Shown: positions 1-11,681 of the stretch, in pieces
How positions within the stretch are numbered: the first letter of the stretch is position 1
Layout: the number at the start of each line of letters is the position of its first letter
DNA from: Batillaria attramentaria
Lineage: Eukaryota > Mollusca > Gastropoda > Batillariidae
Assembly: GCA_018292915.2 (NCBI GenBank)
Contig: JACVVK020000039.1
Location: 957,501-1,021,500 of the forward strand
DNA: 64,000 nucleotides
Reading direction: 5' to 3'
Position numbers and translations under genes: made by a program
Notes under the pieces: model-generated
Databases searched by the model: none
Seen by the model: the letters and a program-made list of their open reading frames with translations, nothing else
Told to the model about the DNA's origin: nothing

Positions 1-1507
<1,507 letters not shown>

Positions 1508-1797
1508 GCATGTTTGAAACCCTACATGGTCCAACCCTTGTCGTGGGGTAGTGGCTTGTGTACCTCAATGACCCAGAGAACTATGCCAGCAGGAGCACAT
1601 GCTCCTGGCAGGGTCACCCAAGCTGGACAGGTCGAAGGGTAGAGGTCAGACGAATGTGGACCACCTCTCCAAGAGGCTAAACGGGTTTGCGTAGGGTTAA
1701 CAGCCCTACCTGTAAAAAACACTAAGTTACTGAAGCATCGACAGCAACAAACCGAGACATTCACCTGGGCGAGGAAGGGTCTCCATCCCGGAGACCT

Positions 1798-4700
1798 ATG
1801 ACGCATTGCAGTGAAAGCCGAAAGGAAGCTGCAAGGCCGACCCCCCTTCTAACACCCAGGACAACAACGAGAGTAGCCACATGGAACATCAGGACAATGT
1901 ATGAAGTAGGAAGGACCATACAAGTAGCAAGAGAGATGAGTTAGTTAGTTAGTTATTTAGGGCTTAACGCCGCGCAAGCAAGAGAGATGAAGAACTACAA
2001 GATAGGAGTACTGGGACTGAGTGAGACAAGGTGGCTACAGACAGGACAGCTGAGATTTTCATCGGGAGAGCAATTGCTGTACTCTGGACACACAGAGGAT
2101 GGAGCCCCCCACACTGAGGGCGTGGCCCTGATGCTGGCACCGGAGGCACAGCGGGCACTCATCGGCTGGGAACCTGTCAACTCCCGCATCATCACAGCCA
2201 AATTCATCACCAAGAAAAAAGACATCAAGCTGAACATCATCCAGTGCTACACTCCCACCAATGATGCGGAAGAAGAGAAAAAAGATGACTTCTACCAACA
2301 ACTGCAGACAGTGATAGATAGAGGAGGAGCCAAGGACATGACCATACTGATGGGAGACTTCAACGCCAAGATTGGATCAGACAACACAGGCTATGAGGAC
2401 ACCATGGGAACACACGGACTGGGACAGATGAACGAAAATGGCGAGCGCTTTGCAGACTTTTGTGCCCTGAACCAGCTAGTGATAGGAGGCAGCATCTTCC
2501 CACACAAGCGCATCCACAAGGCCACATGGAGATCGCCGGACCATGTCACGGAGAACCAGATTGATCACATCTGCATCAGCCGGAAGTTCAGGAGATCGTG
2601 GCGGGATGTGCGCGTGATGAGGGGTGCCGATGTATCATCAGACCACCACCTTCTTGCAACAACATTGAGACTTCGGCTCAAGAGGCACACCAACGCCAAC
2701 AGCACACGGACCAGGTACAACGTTGGACTTCTCAGGAACACAGACACACAAGCAGCATTCCGGATCAGCCTTTCCAACAGGTTCCAGCCACTGCAAGACC
2801 TGATAGAAGACAGTGAAATGGACATCGAGACACAGTGGGAACACAGCAAGAAACTCTGGCACGACACATGCAAAGAGGTCCTTGGCAAGAGAAAGACCCA
2901 ACATAAGGAATGGATCTCTGCTGATACCATCCAGAAGCTGGAAGTTAGGAAAGAGAAGAAAACTGCACTGAACACGAGCCGAACAAGAAGAGCTAAGGCA
3001 AAGGCACAAGAGGAATACACAGCAGCTGACAGAGAAGTGAAGAGGAGCACCAGGAAGGACAAGAGGGACTACATCGACAACCTGGCCAGTCAAGCAGAGG
3101 AAGCAGCCCGACAAGGGAATCTAAAAGACCTGTACCAGGTGACCAAGAAGCTCACGGGCAAATTTCAGCAGACAGACAAACCAGTGAAGGACAAGAACGG
3201 GCACCCACTGACAACAACTGAGGAACAGCTGAAGCGATGGGCAGAACACTTCAGGGAGCTGTTAAATCGCCCCATCCCTGAAACACCACCAGACATCCCA
3301 CCAGCTGAGACAGAATTACCCATCAACTGCGACAAGCCCTCTAAGGCGGAGATCAGGAAAGCCATCATGACACTGAGAAATGGGAAAGCTGCAGGGCCGG
3401 ACGAGATACCAGCAGAAGCCATTAAAGCAGACACAGAGACAGCCGTCAACATGCTGCACAGCCTGTTCAGCAAGATCTGGGAGAAGGAAGAGGTGCCAGC
3501 CCAGTGGAAAGAAGGGATCGTCATCAAGCTGCCAAAGAAAGGGGACCTCAGGGACTGCAGCAACTACCGAGGGATCATGCTCCTGTCAGTGCCAGGCAAG
3601 GTTCTCAACAGAATTCTACTGGAGAGGATGAGAGAGGCAGTCGACCCCATGCTCCGAGACCAGCAGGCAGGCTTTCGCAGGAACAGGTCCTGCGCTGACC
3701 AGATTGCCAGCCTACGCATCATTGTGGAGCAGTCACTGGAGTGGAACTCCCCCCTCTACATCAACTTCATAGACTATGAGAAGGCCTTCGACAGTGTAGA
3801 CAGAGAGGCGCTGTGGAAGCTGCTAAGGCACTATGGAGTTCCCGGGAAGATCATCTCCCTGATCCAGTGCACCTACCAAGACATGAGCTGCAGGATTGCC
3901 CATGCCGGCCAGTTGTCAGAAAGCTTCGAGGTGAAGACCGGAGTCCGCCAGGGATGCCTGTTGTCCCCGTTTCTCTTCCTCCTGGTCATCGACTGGATCA
4001 TGAAGACCACTACAGCAGGCAGGAAAAACGGGATACAATGGACACTCTGGACGCAGCTGGATGACCTCGACTTCGCGGACGACCTGGCGCTCCTGTCTCA
4101 CAGCCACAGCCAGATGCAGGACAAGACTACGTGCCTGGAAGCCACATCAGCCGGAACAGGGCTCAAGATCAACAGGAAGAAAACCGAGCTGATGAAGATC
4201 AACATCACTGCCAACACACCAGTCACAGTCGGTGGAGAGCCCATCAGGGAGGTGGAGTCTTTTGTCTACCTGGGGAGTGTGGTTGATGGACAGGGAGGCA
4301 CAGACCGAGACGTCACAGCCAGAATCGGCAAGGCAAGGGCAGCAATGGTCATGCTGAAGAACGTCTGGGCATCCAAAGTTGTCAGCATAAGAACCAAACT
4401 TCGCATCATCAACTCCAACATGAAGTCAGTTCTGCTCTACGGATGCGAAACATGGAGGACAACGAAGACGATGCAGCAGAAGATCCAGACATTTCTCAAC
4501 ACCTGTCTGAGGCGCATCTTCAACATCCGATGGCCAGAGAAGATCCGGAATGAAGAGCTGTGGGAGCGAGCGGGGCAGGAACCAGTGGCCAAGCAGATCC
4601 TGCGGAGGAAGTGGGGCTGGATTGGACACACCCTCAGGAAGCCAGCATCCAGCACCACACGCCAAGCCCTGACATGGAACCCGCAGGGGAAAAGGAAGAG

Positions 4701-4857
4701 AGGCCGGCCTCGCAACAGCTGGAGGCGGGACACTGAGGCAGAGCTATGTAAGCAGGGGACCAACTGGACTGGAGTGGCAAGACTAGCCCAAAACAGAGTG
4801 CAATGGCGAAGGGTTGTCGATGGCCTATGCTCCACGTGGAGCCAAGGGCCTAAGTAA
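1798..4857 (+). pseudogene. RTE endonuclease-reverse transcriptase, interrupted near its N-terminus
   Basis: The frame encodes an APE-type endonuclease followed by a reverse transcriptase, which nick the target and copy the element RNA. Endonuclease motifs include LGLSETRW (2014-2037), LMGDFNAK (about 2348) and SDHHLL (about 2637). RT motifs include FIDYEKAFDSVD, GVRQGCLLSP and the catalytic FADD near 4072, with a C-terminal WGWIGHTLRK block. The uninterrupted part runs from ATG 1987 to 4857 (956 aa). An in-frame upstream ATG at 1798 leads into the conserved family start ATWNIRTMYE, but a 51-bp addition (37-bp insert plus 14-bp duplication) puts TAG codons in frame at 1942. Without it the frame would be about 1,002 codons, a normal family length. 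Whether initiation at 1987 yields active protein is unknown; part of the endonuclease N-terminus would be missing. Confidence 0.85.
1940..1976 (-). mobile_element. 37-bp retroelement tail inserted in the LINE
   Basis: A 14-bp sequence, AGCAAGAGAGATGA, occurs at 1926-1939 and again at 1977-1990, flanking 37 bp. Read on the minus strand the insert is a short unique piece followed by repeated TAAC units, i.e. the 3' tail of a SINE or LINE. This is the signature of a severely 5'-truncated target-primed insertion. It introduces stop codons into the LINE frame while its total of 51 bp is a multiple of three. Confidence 0.8.
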
Positions 4858-4873
4858 GTAAGCATGTTTGAAA

Positions 4874-5570
4874 ATGAAAAATCTCGATTCTACTGTTACT
4901 TGATTTTGCTTTGTCGGTAGAAAAGGGCTTTTCGTCAACAACAACAACAATCTCCAGTGGAAAGACGTGTGTGCACTCACGTTTCAGACAAGTGGCTTTA
5001 TGTTCCATGCTTCTCAACTACATGTATTTGTTGTCACCACTGCTTCACTCCCTTCAGTCTCTACTAAACGTTTTTACGCAGTTATATCTGACACCACCTA
5101 TATATATATAAATAAACTCTTGTGTGTGTGTGTGTGTGTGTGTGCGTGCGCGCATATGTTTGCCATAAAACCTAATTCAGAGTTCTCACATCGCAATAAA
5201 AATTAGTGACTGTACTCATGGGAACCCTGGAAACAATGTGATGGAAATATATCTTGGAAAATAGTCAAGTATCAATTTATGTTAATTTGTTATGGTCCAC
5301 CTGTTTAGAAGCAGTCACCTTGTGGTCCTAATGGGGGTACGGTCCAAGGGAAGTAATACAACTGTTCACCAGCAAATTCGCCTGATTACCTCCCATGTGC
5401 AGAGACCGACCTTTCCGTGCCAAACAGGGACATGAGAAAACACCAGACAACACAAAACATCACCAGCCCAGACAAAGCCAGATACATCCATAAGTGATAA
5501 AATATTTGACAAAATTTACACAACAACCACACACAGAAAGAAAGCAGACGTGATAAATAAACAAATCATG
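4874..5570. other. Intergenic stretch, no gene seen
   Basis: Ordinary AT-rich sequence between the LINE and the 3' end of NDUFB2. It contains a short TG tract at about 5121-5150. No splice-supported coding frame was found. Confidence 0.5.
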
Positions 5571-5780
5571 TTTATTCTGTTCATCTATTTTTGTAACAAG
5601 TACCTTTCACTCCATGCATCACACCCTTTCACAATACGTCAACACAATTACAAGAAACTCCTGAAGACCACACAGCATTTTACCGTATTGTCTTCATTGA
5701 CACTAGCAGAAGCAGAAAAATGTGTTTAAGAACAAAACTCCACAGTTCTTTTCTTTTCAAACAGACTACGAAAACTAACA

Positions 5781-8722
5781 TCAACCCTCCTCGTCAGGGG
5801 GGATGCCCAACTCCTCGTCGGTCCATTCTGATGGGTCAGGATATGGAAAGTGTCCCTGCAAGATAAATCAAAAGAACATGGTTACTGTGAACACACCCTA
5901 ATCCAAGCTGGAGAACAGGTAGAGGCGGGGAACAAAACTTCTGAAAACTATATAGCCAGGGGTTGAGGGTCGATGGGCTAGGTCTAGGTCCAGGGGCGCT
6001 GCCCAGGTGGTGTGTGTGTGTGTGTGAGTGTGTGTGTCGTGGTGGTGGTGGTGGTGGGAGGGGGGGGGGGGCTGCAGAAAACTAGCATGCAGCTCAAAAC
6101 AAAATAAGAATGAAAAATGATGATTCTACACCAATACAATCAATATAAAATTGGTTTGACATGTGCAATAACTTAACAAAATCACAGCAAATCCATCCTC
6201 CACAATCACAGTTCAAACACTTTCTGAGGCTATTTTGTGACCTTCCTTACAGTCAGAAAGCAGAAAATGCACAACTTAGTGTCTTCAAAAGGCAAAACAA
6301 ACACTTTAAACCAAGTGCCTTAAATTTTGTATTGAGCAATTTTTAATTTCTCTCGGAAAGATGACCGCTTTCCTCAAAACTTTCCAGATCCAGGCACCCA
6401 GTACAGCTTACATGGGAAAATGATGAAAAATCCCTAACTACACTTGTGTGTTTCTACAAATTACTCTGTCACTTTTTAGAGTATAACCTAATATTTTGCA
6501 GAGTAAAAGAGTACTGAGTACCGGTAGTTAATCAAGAATTCAAGAGCAGCATAAAAGATACAAACACAGAAATAAGCAAAACTCAAGTCAGACCACCCTT
6601 ATTCGTATACATGTGTCTATGCGTAGACATTGTGCAGGGCTAAGAATGGTCAGGCCTAAAAAGGGAGGACATCTGCGCGGTAGCAAGTTCATGACGCGCG
6701 GCGGCAAGTTCGGAACGTGAAATGCTATAAAACGGCGGGACAAATACAAACTGAACAATCAGAGCAACAAAAGTCTATCTACATGCTTAAACAGCATAAG
6801 ATAGCCCACTGTGTGTCTGACATGTTAACCAACACTTTCAAAAGATACAAAACACAACACTCTGTACTTACATACATGTATATTTGTAAACATTACAGAC
6901 CGAAAGCGACAGCTCAGAGTCAACACTTTCAACTGCATCAAGATGACACACAGTGAACCTAAACCCTCAATTTCAACCTTTTCTGATCATTCAGCTCATA
7001 GAAATATTACCCTTTGTATTTACATTATAATTTATATGGCTGGTAGCTCTAAACCACAAGTCCATTCATGCTTGGTTGAAAATAGACAGCCGTTGTCCTG
7101 AATGACCGTATGACAACAAGCATCATCATTAGCTTGCTTTACGTCCTATGGCTTTTGGCCCTTAAGGACAAGTTGTTCCTGGCGTGTGTCTTTGGCTGCT
7201 TGGCTAGGCGAGTGTCTTTGGTGACAACAAGCTGCATTTAAGAAAATTTATATACCCCTTCAGACTCGTCCTCGCAAGCTTGTGTTTTGGACGTACCCAC
7301 GTGTTTAGAACTCGGCGATGCGACTTTCGCGCCGTAGTTGATTTCGCAGCAACATAGCGAGCAAAATGCCGATCCTGGCGCATCAATCTTTCGGATAAAG
7401 CTGCCCAATTTCTCGTCCTCTACTTTATACTCGATCCAGTCCCATTTCCAAGGGTTTCGAGAACCGGAATCATTCACTTTCTCGCCAGGCTGAATAACAT
7501 TTCGACACGCCGCCATTGTTACTACTACCGGAAGTGAAAAGAACTAGGGTAGACATGCGCACACGCAACTTCTCGTTGAATCGAGGTCACGGCCAACTCC
7601 GACTGGTCGTCTGCAATCGTACGGGCAAATTCGCGAGTGGGTTTTTTTGTTTTTTTTTGCGCTTTTTTTTCCCGGCGAAAACGACCAGCTTTTCGGCGGA
7701 TCAAGGTTTAAAAAAGGCGGACAATTCTTAGCCCTGATTGTGGTCAGAGAAATGACTACATGTACCTGACTTTGGGTGATATTTATTGCTTTGTTTCTCA
7801 AGATACTGATTTAAAGTTTAGGTACTCTGGTTACTCTAGCTCTCCTCGAGGAACCCCTGAAGTCTCAAAACACAAGTTTAAAACATGAGAGAGTAATGAG
7901 TATAAATTAGTAAAGTGACTGGTTGTTTTTCACATGGTGCACATAATGTATACATGTATGTAACTGACATTGTTTCTTAAGATACTGATTTTATGTTTAG
8001 GTTGTGTGGTACAGTAGTTCTAAATCTCCTTGAGGAATACCTGAAGTCTCGCATTTAACTTTGTAAAATGAAAAAGTAATGAGCAAAAACGCACAGTGTT
8101 TTAACATCCCTCTCATACGATGAAGGTTAAATGTAGAAATATTATTAACTAGAGTCATACAATCTGGTGAACTAAAACCATTCTTCTGGTACATCTGCCC
8201 CTGATTGCCTTTATATACACAGGGAGCAAACCACAGCACTTTAAAATTGATCTGTGTGAAAGGTAAACTTACTGTTAAGTGTTCTGGTTCATGCCAGATA
8301 TGGTAGAGAACCCAGTACCACATTAAAAAGCCAAGACCTTCTGCCAGCATGAAGATGTGTTTGGGTGGCTCTGGAGTCAAGCGGCGATACGCCCAGCTGA
8401 AAGCAGCAATGGCATGCAGCAATGAAAAGGATGAAAATGTAAAATATCTGGAATCTGGCACTCTCAGTCTGAAAGTTAGCGAAGAATGCAACATTTTTCT
8501 TCCTGTACTTGTGTCTGATTTATGTCGCTGAGTGCACCTAAACCCAGGCAGATCTCCCATCTCGTGAGAACATGCCGACAGAATAATTACATGTCAAAGG
8601 AAAGCTTGTTGGTCTGTATGGTCGGAAGAATATCAAGTAAATGACTATGACTGATGGATATTGCAACACACAGAAAGGATCATGTCTCTGAGAAAACAAA
8701 TTGGCAGTCAAAAGTGTCGAGA

Positions 8723-8764
<42 letters not shown>

Positions 8765-8916
8765 ATTTGCACAGCAACCATAAAAATTTAAAAGAGTAAT
8801 TAGTTATTACGGTTACAAATCATAACTTACTCGCCACCATAACGGACAACCGTTTTGTTTGCAGGCTTTTGTCTAAGCACTGCCACCGCTGGTCTTAAAC
8901 GTGACAGAAAATACAT
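5781..8916 (-). CDS. NDUFB2: NADH dehydrogenase [ubiquinone] 1 beta subcomplex subunit 2, three exons
   Basis: An accessory subunit of mitochondrial complex I (AGGG subunit) in the inner membrane. Exons on the minus strand: 8831-8916, 8273-8396, 5781-5855; they join to 94 aa. Exon 1 gives a basic mitochondrial presequence (MYFLSRLRPAVAVLRQ...) and ends in phase 2 at GTAAGT. Exon 2 begins after TTTCAG and carries YRRLTPEPPKH and the single membrane helix with MWYWVLYHIWHEPEH. Exon 3 encodes GHFPYPDPSEWTDEELGIPP, the family signature, then DEEG and TGA. Length and order match the known family. A minus-strand AATAAA lies at 5571-5576, about 205 bases past the stop. The start lies about 210 bp from the proposed first exon of the oppositely oriented vWA gene. 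Intron 2 is 2.4 kb and holds a nested minus-strand ORF and a duplicated repeat. Confidence 0.93.
7238..7516 (-). CDS. Possible first exon or remnant of a zinc-finger, transposase-like protein
   Basis: A 92-aa frame starting ATGGCGGC and ending TAA. The segment KWDWIEYKV...FIRKIDAPGSAFCSLCCCEINYG resembles the N-terminal finger region of transposon-derived (hAT/BED-like) proteins found widely in invertebrate genomes. The expected His-x(4-5)-His half of the finger is incomplete: one His (SSKHVG) is present and the partner is not, so the frame is either degenerate or spliced (a possible donor GTACGT lies within the codons after SSKHV). Just upstream on the minus strand is CACTTCCGGT, an ETS-type site 10-20 bases before the ATG, as in a real transcription start. 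It is nested in NDUFB2 intron 2 on the same strand. Function unknown. Confidence 0.35.
   Translation of the reverse strand: MAACRNVIQPGEKVNDSGSRNPWKWDWIEYKVEDEKLGSFIRKIDAPGSAFCSLCCCEINYGAKVASPSSKHVGTSKTQACEDESEGVYKFS
7527..7536 (-). promoter_or_regulatory. ETS/GABP-type motif before the nested ORF
   Basis: CACTTCCGGT on the minus strand, 10 bases upstream of the ATG at 7516. Such sites are common at CpG-type starts of animal housekeeping genes. Activity is inferred from the motif only. Confidence 0.35.
7797..8085. repeat. Diverged direct duplication of about 105 bp
   Basis: The stretch beginning near 7797 (TCAAGATACTGATTTAAAG..., then ...CCTGAAGTCTC near 7856) recurs beginning near 7975 (TTAAGATACTGATTTTATG..., ...CCTGAAGTCTC near 8040). 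The copies share order and many short identical blocks but have several small gaps. Confidence 0.7.
8726..8763. repeat. (TG)n(AG)n microsatellite
   Basis: A TG tract followed directly by an AG tract in NDUFB2 intron 1. Confidence 0.9.
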
Positions 8917-9127
8917 TTTCTCTGCCAGCAGCCGCTGTCCCCCACCACCGAACGGGAAGACGACTTTTAGGTGAAGGTCATGTCAGGACCGCACTTCGTA
9001 TTTACACACAACAAAAGATATAAAATAAAATGCTACTGTAATCCATTTTAGAAAACTATTTTCTACAGTATCGAAGATGAAGACGATTCTCTGATACAAA
9101 AGAAACTTTGTTTGGTGGTTTTAACAG
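8917..9127. promoter_or_regulatory. Probable bidirectional promoter region, NDUFB2 / vWA gene
   Basis: Only about 210 bp separates the NDUFB2 start codon (minus) from the candidate 5' non-coding exon of the vWA gene (plus). Head-to-head spacing of this kind usually means a shared promoter. No strong core element (TATA, clear ETS site) was recognised, so this rests on spacing alone. Confidence 0.4.
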
Positions 9128-9267
9128 GTCCGCAGTGAGCAGTGAATATGGCTTCCTTAGCGACAAGTTCATCGTGTGTGTAAATAGCGACCGGCTGCTG
9201 GCCTACGCCAGCTATGCTATATTAGACGCTCTGCTGGATTTGATCGCTTTAGCGGTTATATTTACAG
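9128..9267 (+). other. Candidate 5' untranslated exon of the vWA gene
   Basis: Bounded by TTTTAACAG on the left and ACAG|GTAATA on the right, the latter pairing well with the acceptor TATATTTTCAG at 9636. It has an open frame, but joining it to the next exon in that frame does not enter the vWA frame, so it would be non-coding. It contains an ATGGCTTCC with a stop 11 codons on, a possible upstream ORF. It may instead be the first exon with a start further left. Confidence 0.35.
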
Positions 9268-9637
9268 GTAATAGCATCCCGTTTTGTCACAATTTCCGAA
9301 GGGATTTCAGTTGCAGCGTCTTTTTTCTGGAAGAGAATTATAAGGGCGTCATTGTCTTGCTTCTTCCAGCAGTAACATTATTTACCGGCGAAAACTTGTC
9401 AGATATATGTACACGAGCACATTCAGCCATTGTTTTTAAGCATACTTAACACAGAAAACGTTCACAATGTAATGACTAACAGTCGGTAACTAGTCAAGAT
9501 GTTTTGCTGAAGTGAACGCGTCTCTCTGCATTAGTTGCTCATAGGGAAGATAAAACGTCATTGATAGAATGAATGAACGATGATACCTTTTACCCGTCAG
9601 CATGTTGAATTACTTTAATGTTTTATATATTTTCAGG

Positions 9638-10725
9638 ATGTCAGACGTATGTGACGAAGAGATGGCGTCTCCAGAGCAGCCAGCCCCCTCACCCCCTGCA
9701 TCTCCCCCACCACCACCAGCACAAGCCCTGCAAACAGCACATGTTCCTGCATCCCTACCCAACATGTTTGGGGAGGTGTTGGAACGAGAAGTCACCTTCT
9801 GCGTTGATACCTCAGGCAGCATGTTCAACTGTCTTCATGTGGTCAAAGAACAGCTGATTGAAACCTTGATGAAGCACGCTCAGCGTGAAGGTGACACTAG
9901 CTTCAACATTATTGAATTCAATTCGGAGGTCACCAAGTGGGCAGACAAAATGGTGGCATGCACACCAGAAACTGTTCAGGTGGCAGCTGACTGGATAAGA
10001 CAGCTGGGAGCAAAGACTGGGACGAACACGCTGGACGCTTTGCTTACAGCTTTACAGGACAATGCTTGTCGTGCCGTGTATCTAGTGACGGACGGCCTGC
10101 CAGATACTTTTGCTGAAGAGATTCTGGACACAGTGATTGATGCCACAAAAGGTCGGGCTATCCACTGCATCTACCTTACAGGTGACAAGGCTGAAAACGC
10201 AGCTGTTGAATTTCTGGAAGACCTGGCTGTGGAGTCGTTTGGGTCGTTTCATATCGTCACATTAACAACGCACGGCTGTGTAGAAAGGATGACACCCATT
10301 TACCGAGCAGAACACGCCCACGAGCGCGTCATCCGTACCGTTAACAACACACTGCGCCCAAACTTCAAGACATGCAGTGTCGCCACGACCTTACAGATCG
10401 ACCCCGATGAAATCCTGGGCAACACACCGAGGACGGCACTGATGGGCCTGCCGCCATATTATCCATATGCGCCACCGTGGTGGGGATGGAGGTTTTGGGG
10501 GCTGGGAATGCCAGCCATGCGGTACCACTTTCCGGCCACATGGAGCAGATACCGGCCTGCCAAATCATGGCTCCGTGCGCAGGACAAGCTGATGGAGGGT
10601 CCAGAGTCAATGGGTCTGTCTCCAGCCGCAGGTGCACTGCTCATTGGGAAGAAAGTTCTTGCCCGCAGGATTGCTGATGGCTATTTCTACATGGGCAGTG
10701 TTCAGAGCCAGGCATGTATCCTACA

Positions 10726-10779
<54 letters not shown>

Positions 10780-10795
10780 TGCCTGCGTGTGATGC

Positions 10796-10889
<94 letters not shown>

Positions 10890-10893
10890 TGCT

Positions 10894-10949
<56 letters not shown>

Positions 10950-10988
10950 TGTGTGTGTGTGTGTGTGTGTGATGCCTGCGTGTGATGC

Positions 10989-11040
<52 letters not shown>

Positions 11041-11102
11041 TGCCTGCGTGTGATGCTTGTGTGTGTGTGTGTGTGTGTGTGTGTGATGCCTGCGTGTGAT
11101 GC

Positions 11103-11140
<38 letters not shown>

Positions 11141-11156
11141 TGCCTGCGTGTGATGC

Positions 11157-11206
<50 letters not shown>

Positions 11207-11222
11207 TGCCTGCGTGTGATGC

Positions 11223-11266
<44 letters not shown>

Positions 11267-11282
11267 TGCCTGCGTGTGATGC

Positions 11283-11314
<32 letters not shown>

Positions 11315-11405
11315 TGCCTGCGTGTGATGCTTTGTGTGTGTGTGTGTGATGCCTGCGTGTGATGCTTGTGTGTGTGTGTGTGTGTGTGATGCCTGCGTGT
11401 GATGC

Positions 11406-11439
<34 letters not shown>

Positions 11440-11455
11440 TGCCTGCGTGTGATGC

Positions 11456-11503
<48 letters not shown>

Positions 11504-11519
11504 TGCCTGCGTGTGATGC

Positions 11520-11561
<42 letters not shown>

Positions 11562-11578
11562 TGCCTGCGTGTGATGCT

Positions 11579-11627
<49 letters not shown>

Positions 11628-11643
11628 TGCCTGCGTGTGATGC

Positions 11644-11681
<38 letters not shown>

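Larger units (their letters stand above)
1520..4861 (+). mobile_element. Full-length RTE-type non-LTR retrotransposon (LINE)
   Basis: A 3.34-kb element with a roughly 280-bp 5' untranslated part, one endonuclease/reverse-transcriptase frame and a very short 3' end made of TAAG repeats, all usual for the RTE/BovB clade. It is bounded by a perfect 12-bp target-site duplication, GCATGTTTGAAA, at 1508-1519 and 4862-4873. These edges and the open C-terminal 956 codons suggest a fairly recent full-length insertion. The only clear lesion is a 37-bp insertion near the start of the frame (1940-1976). Clade assignment comes from protein motifs and was not tested by a tree. Confidence 0.88.
5856..8272. 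other. NDUFB2 intron 2 contents
   Basis: Contains a TG/GGT microsatellite ending in a G-run (about 6010-6072), a nested minus-strand ORF with a promoter-like start (7238-7536) and a diverged direct duplication (7797-8085). No further NDUFB2 exon is needed to complete the protein. Confidence 0.55.

Noticed and set aside
7997..8560. The whole 187-aa minus-strand frame as one protein
   Set aside because: Only 8273-8396 is an NDUFB2 exon; the rest reads through intron on both sides of good splice sites.
9108..9449. 113-aa frame as an N-terminal coding exon of the vWA protein
   Set aside because: Splicing at 9267 into 9637 does not keep the vWA frame, so at most this is untranslated.
10779..11650. 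CRISPR-like alternation of constant and variable segments
   Set aside because: The variable parts are TG runs, not unique spacers, and the host is an animal nuclear genome.
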